Shown one piece after another: positions 1 through 5,328 of a DNA stretch of 12,377 nucleotides. Position 1 is the stretch's first letter; each line of letters opens with the position of its first letter. The position numbers were made by a program, and so were the translations under genes. Under the pieces are notes generated by a model that made no database searches, was not told the DNA's origin, and saw only the letters and a program-made list of their open reading frames with translations. The stretch is from Lutibacter sp. UBA4458 (GTDB lineage Bacteria > Bacteroidota > Bacteroidia > Flavobacteriales > Flavobacteriaceae): the NCBI GenBank assembly GCA_002390165.1, contig DGOU01000195.1, positions 1-12,377 of the forward strand, written 5' to 3'.

Positions 1-383
1 CCTAAAGGACCTAATTTACCCATTACACTAGGCATTGTAATAATTACATCAACATCAGTCCAACCACCTTTAATTTTCTCAAGGTATTCGTCCAATCCAA
101 CATAATCAGCTCCAGCTTCTTTAGCTTCTGCTTCTTTATCTGGAGTTACTAATGCTAATACTTTTATGTCTTTACCTGTACCATGTGGAAGAGATACTAC
201 ACCTCTTACCATTTGATTTGCTTTTCTTGGATCTACTCCTAAACGAATAGCTAAATCTACAGATGCATCAAATTTTGAGTTACTAATTTCTTTTATTAAT
301 GCTGAAGCTTCTTCAACACTATAAAACTTTGTTTTATCAATTTTTGATACTGCTTCTTTTTGTTTTTTTGTTAATCTTGCCAT
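1..383 (-). CDS. rplA: 50S ribosomal protein uL1 (L1), C-terminal part outside the window
   Basis: Large-subunit protein of the L1 stalk, which binds 23S rRNA and helps release deacylated tRNA from the E site. In E. coli it also represses its own operon by binding the mRNA leader. The frame opens with [12 protein letters not shown] and runs without a stop to the window edge, giving about 127 of the usual 230 or so residues. Typical L1 features are visible: a helical N-terminus, then [19 protein letters not shown] and the VSLPHGTGK stretch. The ATG at 383 lies 17 bases after the rplK stop, so the two genes are co-transcribed as in most bacteria. There is no Shine-Dalgarno sequence, as usual in this phylum. 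Truncation is caused only by the window boundary. Confidence 0.97.
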   Translation of the reverse strand, partial: MARLTKKQKEAVSKIDKTKFYSVEEASALIKEISNSKFDASVDLAIRLGVDPRKANQMVRGVVSLPHGTGKDIKVLALVTPDKEAEAKEAGADYVGLDEYLEKIKGGWTDVDVIITMPSVMGKLGPL

Positions 384-400
384 TTTTTAAAATTTTTAGA

Positions 401-841
401 TTAATTAGGGGCTTGACCACCTTTAACGTTAATACCCATAGATCTTGCAGTACCTGCAACCATTCTCATAGCAGACTCAACAGTAAATGCATTTAAATCT
501 ACCATTTTATCTTCTGCAATAGTTCTTACTTGATCCCAAGTTACTTTAGCAACTTTAACTCTATTTGGTTCGCCTGAACCCTTTTTTGTTTTGGCCGCTT
601 CTAATAATTGTACAGCTGCAGGTGGAGTTTTGATTACAAAATCAAAAGATTTGTCTTTGTAAACAGTAATAGCAACTGGTAATACTTTACCAGGCTTATC
701 TTGAGTTCTAGCATTAAATTGCTTACAGAACTCCATGATATTAACTCCAGCAGCACCTAAAGCGGGTCCAACTGGTGGCGACGGATTCGCTGCACCTCCC
801 CTTACTTGTAGTTTAACTACTTTACTTACTTCTTTTGCCAT
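401..841 (-). CDS. rplK: 50S ribosomal protein uL11 (L11)
   Basis: L11 binds the GTPase-associated region of 23S rRNA at the stalk base, where elongation factors and the stringent factor RelA act. The 146-residue product has family-typical length. Its N-terminal domain carries the near-invariant proline-rich [12 protein letters not shown] motif (about residues 18-29) followed by [12 protein letters not shown]. The C-terminal RNA-binding domain includes FVIKTPPAA and [12 protein letters not shown]. The start [13 protein letters not shown] aligns with known L11 proteins. It sits 69 bases after nusG and 17 bases before rplA, in the conserved nusG-rplK-rplA order. The preceding gap contains an inverted repeat annotated separately. 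Confidence 0.99.
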   Translation of the reverse strand: MAKEVSKVVKLQVRGGAANPSPPVGPALGAAGVNIMEFCKQFNARTQDKPGKVLPVAITVYKDKSFDFVIKTPPAAVQLLEAAKTKKGSGEPNRVKVAKVTWDQVRTIAEDKMVDLNAFTVESAMRMVAGTARSMGINVKGGQAPN

Positions 842-857
842 TTTAATAATTTAGTTT

Positions 858-902
858 GATATGTTATAAAATTGGAAGCTTTAAACATATCTATATATAT
901 GT
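858..902 (-). repeat. Two mutually exclusive inverted repeats in the nusG-rplK spacer
   Basis: On the minus strand, the segment GATATGTT (891-884) is an exact reverse complement of AACATATC (865-858), giving an 8-bp stem with an 18-base loop. The same segment can instead pair upstream as ACATAT (902-897) with ATATGT (890-885). The two hairpins share bases and cannot form together. The arrangement lies in the leader of rplK, the place where L1 exerts feedback in E. coli. A regulatory role is inference, and AT-rich sequence produces short repeats by chance. Confidence 0.35.
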
Positions 903-910
903 AACAATTA

Positions 911-1468
911 TTATACTTTTTCTACTTGCATATAGCTTAGTTCTAATGGTGTTTTTCTACCAAAAATTTTAACCATCACTTCTAGCTTACGCTTTTCTTC
1001 ATTAATTTTTTCTATAGTTCCATCAAATCCATTAAATGGACCATCAATAACTTTAACTGTTTCTCCTTTTGTATAAGGTATTGCCACATTAGAATCTGCT
1101 TGAACAGCCAATTCATCTACCTTACCTAACATTCTATTAACTTCTGACTGTCTTAATGGTACAGGATCTCCGCCTTTAGTTTCTCCTAAAAACCCAATTA
1201 CGTTTGTAATAGATTTAATAATATGCGGTATCTCACCACTTAAATTGGCTTGAATCATAATATAACCTGGGAAAAAAACTTTTTCTTTATGTACTTTTTT
1301 TCCATTACGAATTTGGATTACTCTTTCGGTTGGAACTAAAACTTGTTCTACAAAATCTCCTAATCCTAATCTAGAAATTTCATTTTCTATATAAGTTTTA
1401 ATTTTGTTTTCTTGCCCACTTACAGCTCTAACAACATACCATTTTTTTTCAATACTATTATCTGACAT
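911..1468 (-). CDS. nusG: Transcription termination/antitermination factor NusG
   Basis: NusG binds the beta' clamp helices of RNA polymerase, suppresses pausing, and links transcription to Rho or to the ribosome through its KOW domain. The 185-residue product has the normal two-domain layout. The NGN domain spans about residues 8-118, starting KKWYVVRAVSGQENK and containing the family motif VFFPGYIMI near 65-72. The KOW domain begins at about 135 with KGETVKVIDGPFNGFDGTI. Acidic and lysine-rich linker residues separate them. The ATG lies 14 bases after secE, the standard secE-nusG pair. No Shine-Dalgarno sequence is visible. Confidence 0.99.
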   Translation of the reverse strand: MSDNSIEKKWYVVRAVSGQENKIKTYIENEISRLGLGDFVEQVLVPTERVIQIRNGKKVHKEKVFFPGYIMIQANLSGEIPHIIKSITNVIGFLGETKGGDPVPLRQSEVNRMLGKVDELAVQADSNVAIPYTKGETVKVIDGPFNGFDGTIEKINEEKRKLEVMVKIFGRKTPLELSYMQVEKV

Positions 1469-1482
1469 TATTAGTAAGCTCT

Positions 1483-1668
1483 TTAGTTAATCAAGTTAAA
1501 ATATTCTTTTATAACTCTACTGAAAACAGTATCAACTCCCCAAATTGCCAAAGAAAAAACAATAGAAAATACAGCTACCAAAACTGTTAACCTTTGCCCT
1601 TCTGCCCAAGGAGTCCAAGTAACATGACTTTTAAGTTCTTCAAAAGACTCTTTAATATAATTTATCAT
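1483..1668 (-). CDS. secE: Preprotein translocase subunit SecE
   Basis: Small essential subunit of the SecYEG channel in the inner membrane, clamping the two halves of SecY. The 61-residue product is the short, single-helix type. An amphipathic segment, MINYIKESFEELKSHVTWT, is followed by one membrane helix (about residues 28-48, LTVLVAVFSIVFSLAIWGVD). The frame can be extended to a GTG at 1710. I choose the ATG at 1668 because SecE homologues start directly with the N(Y)IKES helix and the extra 14 residues (KVSQPVKIKKDNR and so on) are not family-like. It lies between tRNA-Trp and nusG in the usual operon order. Confidence 0.95.
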   Translation of the reverse strand: MINYIKESFEELKSHVTWTPWAEGQRLTVLVAVFSIVFSLAIWGVDTVFSRVIKEYFNLIN

Positions 1669-1746
1669 CCTGTTATCTTTTTTTATTTTCACTGGTTGAG
1701 AAACTTTCACCTAAACTTGATTAAAGCTTGTTTCTCATCTCATTTT

Positions 1747-1763
1747 ATAATTTGAAAAATTAT
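1747..1763 (-). repeat. AT-only hairpin between tRNA-Trp and secE
   Basis: The arms ATAATTT and AAATTAT are perfect reverse complements separated by three bases. It lies in the 119-base spacer between the tRNA-Trp 3' end and the secE start. It could be a processing or spacing hairpin. The stem has no GC pair, so it would be weak and may be chance. Confidence 0.3.
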
Positions 1764-1787
1764 ATTTTTATAATTCTCCACTTCAAG

Positions 1788-1860
1788 CACGGGTTGAGAG
1801 ACTCGAACTCCCGACACCTGGTTTTGGAGACCAGTGCTCTACCAACTGAGCTAAACCCGT
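1788..1860 (-). tRNA. tRNA-Trp (anticodon CCA)
   Basis: A full cloverleaf of 73 bases is visible. The acceptor stem ACGGGTT pairs with AACCCGT, with discriminator G. The D arm is GCTC/GAGC. The anticodon stem CTGGT/ACCAG encloses loop CTCCAAA with anticodon CCA. The T arm is GGGAG TTCGAGT CTCTC, which pairs with one G·T-type position. CCA is not encoded. It lies between tuf and secE, where tRNA-Trp is found in many bacteria. Confidence 0.97.
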
Positions 1861-1871
1861 AAATATAAGTC

Positions 1872-1900
1872 AAGGTATTCCAATAAAATCGGAATACCTT
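1872..1900 (-). terminator. Intercistronic hairpin after tuf, possible attenuator or processing site
   Basis: The arms AAGGTATTCC (1872-1881) and GGAATACCTT (1891-1900) are perfect reverse complements, giving a 10-bp stem with a 9-base loop between tuf and tRNA-Trp. On the minus strand the stem is followed by GACTTATATTT, not by a clean T-run. Partial termination or RNase III processing therefore fits better than full termination, since secE and nusG follow without another obvious promoter. The function is inferred. Confidence 0.6.
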
Positions 1901-1923
1901 TACTCTATATTACAAATTCTAAT

Positions 1924-3111
1924 TTAGTCTATAATCTCAGTAACTTGACCAGCTCCAACTGTTCTACCACCTTCTCTAATTGCAAATCGTAAACCAACAT
2001 TCATTGCAATAGCTTGATGCAAATCAACAGTAATAGTTAAGTTATCTCCAGGCATAACCATCTCAACTCCATCAGGTAAATTAATATTACCTGTTACGTC
2101 TGTTGTACGTACATAGAATTGTGGGCGATAGTTATTATGAAATGGAGTGTGACGTCCACCTTCTTCTTTTTTAAGGATATAAACTTCAGCTTTAAATTTA
2201 GCATGTGGAGTTACAGAACCTGGCTTACAGATTACCATACCTCTTTTAATTTGTTCTTTATCAATACCTCTTAATAAGATACCAACGTTATCTCCAGCTT
2301 CACCTCTATCTAATATTTTACGGAACATTTCAACTCCTGTAATTGTAGAAGCAAGTTTTTCAGCTCCCATACCAATAATATCAACTGCATCACCAGTATT
2401 TGCAACACCAGTTTCAATACGACCTGTTGCTACAGTACCACGACCAGTAATAGAGAATACATCTTCAATTGGCATTAAGAAATCTTTATCAACATCACGC
2501 TTTGGTAACTCTATCCAAGTATCCACAGCTTCCATTAATTCCATTATTCCTTTCTCCCATTTTTCCTCGCCGTTAAGGGCTCCTAAAGCTGAACCTTGAA
2601 TAACAGGAGTATTATCACCATCATATTCATAGAATGATAATAAATCTCTGATTTCCATTTCAACTAATTCTAATAGTTCTTCATCATCAACCATATCCAC
2701 TTTATTCATGAATACAACTAATCTAGGAATACCTACTTGACGACCTAATAAAATATGCTCTCTTGTTTGAGGCATAGGACCATCAGTTGCAGCAACTACA
2801 ATAATTGCTCCGTCCATTTGAGCTGCACCAGTTACCATGTTCTTTACGTAATCCGCGTGACCTGGACAGTCAACGTGAGCGTAGTGACGATTAGCTGTTT
2901 GGTACTCAACGTGTGCAGTATTAATTGTAATACCTCTTTCTTTTTCTTCAGGAGCATTATCAATTTGGTCAAAGTTCTTTACTTCAGAAAGTCCTTCTTT
3001 TGCCAATACTACAGTAATTGCAGCAGTTAAAGTTGTTTTACCGTGATCAACGTGTCCAATTGTACCAATATTTAAATGTGGTTTGGAGCGATCAAAATGT
3101 TCTTTTGCCAT
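1924..3111 (-). CDS. tuf: Elongation factor Tu
   Basis: EF-Tu carries aminoacyl-tRNA to the ribosomal A site and hydrolyses GTP on codon recognition. The product is 395 residues, the normal length. GTPase motifs are intact: P-loop GHVDHGKT (19-26), switch I RGITI (59-63), DCPGH (81-85) with the catalytic His at 85, NKVD (136-139) and SAL (174-176). Beta-barrel domains 2 and 3 follow, with [13 protein letters not shown] and the C-terminal [22 protein letters not shown]. The start [12 protein letters not shown] is typical for this phylum. It lies 62 bases after tRNA-Thr(GGU), in the ancestral tRNA-tuf layout, and is probably expressed from the promoter at 3700-3731. Confidence 0.99.
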   Translation of the reverse strand: MAKEHFDRSKPHLNIGTIGHVDHGKTTLTAAITVVLAKEGLSEVKNFDQIDNAPEEKERGITINTAHVEYQTANRHYAHVDCPGHADYVKNMVTGAAQMDGAIIVVAATDGPMPQTREHILLGRQVGIPRLVVFMNKVDMVDDEELLELVEMEIRDLLSFYEYDGDNTPVIQGSALGALNGEEKWEKGIMELMEAVDTWIELPKRDVDKDFLMPIEDVFSITGRGTVATGRIETGVANTGDAVDIIGMGAEKLASTITGVEMFRKILDRGEAGDNVGILLRGIDKEQIKRGMVICKPGSVTPHAKFKAEVYILKKEEGGRHTPFHNNYRPQFYVRTTDVTGNINLPDGVEMVMPGDNLTITVDLHQAIAMNVGLRFAIREGGRTVGAGQVTEIID

Positions 3112-3173
3112 GATTATTAATTTTTTAAATCTTAGTTATATATAGTGTTAAATTCAATTCTATTTTATATTTG

Positions 3174-3245
3174 AGCCAATGACGGGATTTGAACCCGTGA
3201 CCTCTTCCTTACCAAGGAAACGCTCTACCCCTGAGCTACACCGGC
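3174..3245 (-). tRNA. tRNA-Thr (anticodon GGU)
   Basis: A 72-base cloverleaf. The acceptor stem GCCGGTG pairs with CATTGGC, including two G·T wobbles, and the discriminator is U. The D arm is GCTC/GAGC. The anticodon loop TTGGTAA carries GGT. The T arm is ACGGG TTCAAAT CCCGT. No CCA is encoded. It is the last of four tRNAs before tuf. An open reading frame crossing it is spurious. Confidence 0.97.
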
Positions 3246-3254
3246 CTAAAAAAG

Positions 3255-3327
3255 AGCGAGAGACCGGGCTCGAACCGGCGACAGTCAGCTTGGAAGGCTG
3301 AAGCTCTACCAACTGAGCTACTCTCGC
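3255..3327 (-). tRNA. tRNA-Gly (anticodon UCC)
   Basis: A 73-base cloverleaf. The acceptor stem GCGAGAG/CTCTCGC is perfect, with discriminator U. The anticodon stem TCAGC/GCTGA encloses loop CTTCCAA, giving TCC. The T arm is GCCGG TTCGAGC CCGGT. It lies only nine bases upstream of tRNA-Thr(GGU), so the two are processed from one transcript. Confidence 0.97.
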
Positions 3328-3343
3328 AATATTTTTTATCCTC

Positions 3344-3369
3344 ATTAGTTTATATTTCTATAAACTAAT
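3344..3369 (-). repeat. Perfect 11-bp hairpin with GAAA loop between tRNA-Tyr and tRNA-Gly
   Basis: On the minus strand the arms ATTAGTTTATA and TATAAACTAAT are exact reverse complements around a GAAA tetraloop. It fills most of the spacer between tRNA-Tyr and tRNA-Gly. There is no T-run straight after it. The downstream tRNAs and tuf need the same transcript, so a processing hairpin is more likely than a terminator. The role is inferred from position. Confidence 0.65.
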
Positions 3370-3371
3370 TG

Positions 3372-3452
<81 letters not shown>

Positions 3453-3466
3453 ATTTTTTCAAAGAC

Positions 3467-3485
3467 CTGAGTCGATAGAGGAACT
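3467..3485 (-). other. Degenerate duplicate of the 3' end of tRNA-Thr(UGU)
   Basis: The 19 bases here match 3582-3600 at 17 positions. The matched part covers the 3' acceptor strand, the discriminator, part of the T-stem of tRNA-Thr(UGU) and three flanking bases. Similarity stops abruptly on both sides. The copy lies about 100 bases downstream of the tRNA in its direction of transcription. Integrases that target tRNA 3' ends leave such a partial repeat, so it may be an old attachment-site scar. A simple local duplication is the alternative. Confidence 0.55.
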
Positions 3486-3486
3486 T

Positions 3487-3521
3487 CCTTCGACTACGCT
3501 AAGGATAAATTTATTGTCCTT
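3487..3521. repeat. Partial dispersed-repeat-like sequence and imperfect inverted repeat
   Basis: The minus strand reads AGCGTAGTCGAAGGAA, which resembles the AGCGNAGTCGAAG core that I remember as a frequent intergenic repeat in Flavobacteriaceae. Overlapping it, AAGGATAA and TTGTCCTT (3501-3521) form an imperfect stem with one wobble or mismatch. The identification as a repeat family member is from memory and not tested. It directly follows the tRNA-end duplicate in the Tyr-Thr spacer. Confidence 0.35.
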
Positions 3522-3584
3522 TTCTTATAAATATTTCAATTAAAATATCAAAACATTTAATCCTTTGCGTTTTCTAATTTTCTG

Positions 3585-3658
3585 AGCCGATAGAGGGACT
3601 CGAACCCACGACCTGCTGATTACAAATCAGCTGCTCTAGCCAGCTGAGCTACATCGGC
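3585..3658 (-). tRNA. tRNA-Thr (anticodon UGU)
   Basis: A 74-base cloverleaf and the first gene of the tRNA-tuf operon. The acceptor stem GCCGATG pairs with TATCGGC, with discriminator U. The anticodon stem GCTGA/TCAGC encloses loop TTTGTAA, giving TGT. The T arm GTGGG TTCGAGT CCCTC contains one U·U mismatch at the second pair. All other stems are sound, and I consider it functional. The promoter at 3700-3731 lies just upstream. Confidence 0.96.
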
Positions 3659-3677
3659 ATTTTACTCCATAAAAGAA

Positions 3678-3697
3678 GCCCGCTATTTCTAACGGAC
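3678..3697 (-). promoter_or_regulatory. Leader hairpin of the tRNA-tuf operon (or hpf terminator)
   Basis: The minus strand reads GTCCGTTA-GAAA-TAGCGGGC, an 8-bp stem with two wobble pairs and a GAAA tetraloop, followed by TTCTTTTAT. It begins right after the predicted transcription start of the tRNA operon, so it would form the very 5' end of that transcript. It also lies 60 bases past the hpf stop and could terminate hpf. The sequence cannot decide between the two. Confidence 0.55.
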
Positions 3698-3699
3698 TG

Positions 3700-3731
3700 C
3701 AAATGTATTAAAGTTTTTATTTTTAAACAAA
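3700..3731 (-). promoter_or_regulatory. Bacteroidetes-type promoter for the tRNA-tuf-secE-nusG operon
   Basis: On the minus strand TTTG (3731-3728) is followed after 20 bases by TACATTTG (3707-3700). This matches the Bacteroidetes sigma-A consensus, TTTG or TTG at about -33 and TAnnTTTG at about -7. It is the only site here with both boxes at good spacing, and it sits directly before a strongly expressed stable-RNA operon. Confidence 0.75.
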
Positions 3732-3757
3732 CCTTTTATACGTATTTTTTAATAATT

Positions 3758-4057
3758 TTATTTAACTCTAATTTTTTCCTTTTTTTTAGCTAGTTGCCTC
3801 TTTAAAGAATCCACTGCTAACATTGTGCCTTCTTCAAAAGTTTTACTCTGTTTTTTCACTACAACATCATTACCTGGTACATTAATTTTAATTTCAACAT
3901 TCTTATTATTTTTTTCACTTGTTTGTTGCACTTTTAAATATACTTCAGAATCTACAATTCTATCATAAAATTTTTCTAAACTATTTACTTTTTTTTCAAC
4001 AAAATCAATCAAATCTTTGTCTGCATTGAAATTTACAGATTGCACATATACTTTCAT
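3758..4057 (-). CDS. hpf: Ribosome hibernation-promoting factor, short HPF/YfiA family
   Basis: Binds the decoding region of the 30S subunit in slow growth, blocks tRNA and mRNA sites, and stabilises idle ribosomes. The 99-residue product is one HPF/RaiA domain with the beta-alpha-beta3-alpha pattern: MKVYVQSVNFNADKDLIDFVEKK, then strands EVYLKVQQ, VEIKINVPG and DVVVKKQS, then the helix FEEGTMLAVDSLKRQLAKKKEK. The lysine-rich end fits rRNA binding. It lacks the C-terminal dimerisation domain of long HPF, so a partner would be needed for 100S dimers if it works as in gamma-proteobacteria. It follows the recombinase gene by only six bases, so the two are probably co-transcribed. Older annotations call it a sigma-54 modulation protein. 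Confidence 0.95.
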   Translation of the reverse strand: MKVYVQSVNFNADKDLIDFVEKKVNSLEKFYDRIVDSEVYLKVQQTSEKNNKNVEIKINVPGNDVVVKKQSKTFEEGTMLAVDSLKRQLAKKKEKIRVK

Positions 4058-4063
4058 AATAAA

Positions 4064-4948
4064 TTAGTTTTTTTGACTCCTTGGATGAGCCTGGTTATAT
4101 ATTTCTTTTATTTTCCCCAAACTACTATGAGTGTAAATTTGAGTAGAAGCCAAACTAGAATGCCCAAGCAATTCTTTAACTGCATTTAAATCCGCTCCTT
4201 CATTCAATAAATGTGTTGCAAAAGTGTGCCTAATTATATGTGGGCTTTTTTTAACTTTCGCTGATACTTTACTAAAATAATTATTTATTACACGATATAC
4301 AAGTGTATCATAAACTTTTTTACCTTTTAAAGTTACAAATAAATAGGACTCTTTTGTATTAATTTTTAAACGATAATTTAAATATTTATGAATACTAGTT
4401 TGAACTATTTTTAATAACGGGATAAATCGTTCTTTGTTTCGTTTTCCTAAAATTTTAACAATTTCATTATTAAAATCTACATCTGATATTTTTATATTAA
4501 TTAGTTCTGATCTTCTAATTCCAGTAGTATAAAATAATTCTATTATTAATTTATTTCTAACAGACTTAAAATCATCTTTCTCATTTATTTTAAAAACCTC
4601 AACTATTTCTTTTTCAGAGAAAGGTACTTGTACTGTTTTCGCCACTTTTAAAGGTTGGTGGTTAATTAAAGGATTAATTTGCACCTGATTAATTTTTTGA
4701 AGAAATTTATAAAAAGATTTTAAACTAGATACTTTCCTATTAATGGATCGGTTAGAAATTCCTAATTCAACCAAGCTAACAATCCAATTTCTAATTTGAG
4801 GATAATTTACATTACTAATATCTTGATTTTCAAATTCTAAATTGCAAAATATTTGAAAAGAATTCAAATCATTTTTGTACGCAATTATAGTATGTTTGGA
4901 GTATTTTCTTTCTAAACTTAGGTATTCTAGAAAATGAGTTATAGCCAT
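4064..4948 (-). CDS. xerC: Xer-type tyrosine recombinase
   Basis: Likely acts with a second Xer recombinase at the dif site to resolve chromosome dimers. From the ATG at 4948 the protein has 294 residues, the normal Xer length. An N-terminal SAM-like core-binding domain (about 1-95, with HFLEYLSLERKYSKHTIIAY) precedes the catalytic domain. All six catalytic residues are seen: R145 (TTGIRRSE), K169 (GKRNKER), H237 and R240 (HIIRHTF), H263 (LGHSS) and Y272 (QIYTH). A TTG at 4969 would add seven residues but lies inside the rpsU terminator hairpin and is not family-like. The linkage rpsU-xer-hpf-tRNA-tuf and the Xer length argue for the housekeeping recombinase rather than a phage integrase. XerC versus XerD cannot be settled here. 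Confidence 0.9.
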   Translation of the reverse strand: MAITHFLEYLSLERKYSKHTIIAYKNDLNSFQIFCNLEFENQDISNVNYPQIRNWIVSLVELGISNRSINRKVSSLKSFYKFLQKINQVQINPLINHQPLKVAKTVQVPFSEKEIVEVFKINEKDDFKSVRNKLIIELFYTTGIRRSELINIKISDVDFNNEIVKILGKRNKERFIPLLKIVQTSIHKYLNYRLKINTKESYLFVTLKGKKVYDTLVYRVINNYFSKVSAKVKKSPHIIRHTFATHLLNEGADLNAVKELLGHSSLASTQIYTHSSLGKIKEIYNQAHPRSQKN

Positions 4949-5001
4949 AAAAAAACCATTAATACTCAAAATTACAAATTGTAATTTATTTATACTAATG
5001 G
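4949..5001 (-). terminator. Rho-independent terminator-like hairpin after rpsU, abutting the xer start codon
   Basis: On the minus strand CCATTAGTAT (5001-4992) pairs with GTATTAATGG (4965-4956) through ten pairs including wobbles. An inner stem AAATTAC/GTAATTT extends it, and seven Ts (4955-4949) follow. This is a classic terminator for rpsU, 22 bases past its stop. The T-run touches the ATG of the recombinase gene. Expression of xer and hpf would need read-through or a promoter that I cannot identify. Confidence 0.8.
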
Positions 5002-5023
5002 TTTAAATATTTTTGGCTAAAAA

Positions 5024-5221
5024 TTAACCTTGCTCTTCAGCTGTTCTTAATCTTTGAACATATTGAGCTTTTATGTTTTGAGCACGTTTTGTTACTGAAG
5101 GTTTATTGAATTGTTTACGATTTCGTAAATTTTTCATCGTTTTTGTTCGGTCAAACTTTCGTTTGAAACGTTTTAACGCTCTATCAATATTTTCTCCGTC
5201 TTTTACTGGTATAATTAACAT
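5024..5221 (-). CDS. rpsU: 30S ribosomal protein bS21
   Basis: Small basic protein of the 30S platform, next to the 3' end of 16S rRNA. The 65-residue product starts MLIIPVKDGENIDRALKRFKRKFDRT, the bS21 signature, and continues with an arginine/lysine-rich helix to RAQNIKAQYVQRLRTAEEQG. It is slightly shorter than the E. coli protein. In Bacteroidetes ribosomes bS21, with bS18 and bS6, helps to hide the anti-Shine-Dalgarno sequence, which explains the lack of Shine-Dalgarno use in the phylum. This gene is the exception in the window: a perfect Shine-Dalgarno sits nine bases before its ATG. The start is therefore certain. A terminator-like hairpin follows the gene, so it is mainly a single-gene transcript. 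Confidence 0.98.
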   Translation of the reverse strand: MLIIPVKDGENIDRALKRFKRKFDRTKTMKNLRNRKQFNKPSVTKRAQNIKAQYVQRLRTAEEQG

Positions 5222-5228
5222 AATTTAG

Positions 5229-5238
5229 CACCTCCTTT
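5229..5238 (-). promoter_or_regulatory. Extended perfect Shine-Dalgarno sequence of rpsU
   Basis: The minus strand reads AAAGGAGGTG, complementary over ten bases to the conserved 16S rRNA tail CACCTCCTTT. The AGGAGG core is nine bases before the ATG, which is ideal spacing. Other genes in this window have only A-rich leaders. Established work on Flavobacterium johnsoniae shows that ribosomes lacking bS21 expose the anti-Shine-Dalgarno and preferentially translate rpsU, a feedback loop. This site fits that model. Confidence 0.9.
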
Positions 5239-5267
5239 CAAATCGTTCCTTTTTTAATTTCGGATTG

Positions 5268-5275
5268 CAAAGATA
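5268..5275 (-). promoter_or_regulatory. Putative -7 element of the rpsU promoter
   Basis: The minus strand reads TATCTTTG, a full match to TAnnTTTG, 46 bases upstream of the rpsU ATG. The expected -33 region is only A/T-rich and has no clear TTG. The predicted transcript would start about six bases further on and include the whole Shine-Dalgarno region. Confidence 0.6.
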
Positions 5276-5328
5276 GTATATTTTTTTATTAAAAAATGAT
5301 TGTTTTATTTTTAATTTTACAGATGAAT

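Noticed and set aside
299..496. Open frame of 65 residues on the plus strand, hydrophobic at its N-terminus
   Set aside because: Antisense to the rplA start and the rplK end; the hydrophobic run comes from the complement of lysine-rich coding sequence.
2755..3030. Open frame of 91 residues on the plus strand
   Set aside because: Antisense to tuf, with a cysteine/serine-rich composition that mirrors EF-Tu codon use.
3160..3345. Open frame of 61 residues on the minus strand containing RVAQLVELQPSK and SSGVERFLGKEEV
   Set aside because: It crosses tRNA-Gly and tRNA-Thr(GGU). Peptides of this type are well-known false translations of tRNA genes.
4064..4948. Reading the tyrosine recombinase as the integrase of a mobile element tied to the nearby tRNA-end duplicate
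   Set aside because: Its 294-residue length, Xer-like N-terminus and conserved neighbours (rpsU, hpf, tRNA-tuf) fit the housekeeping Xer. No other mobile-element genes are present.
4975..4990. TACAATTTG inside the rpsU hairpin as a promoter for xer
   Set aside because: The spacing inside the box is one base too long for TAnnTTTG, and no -33 element is present.
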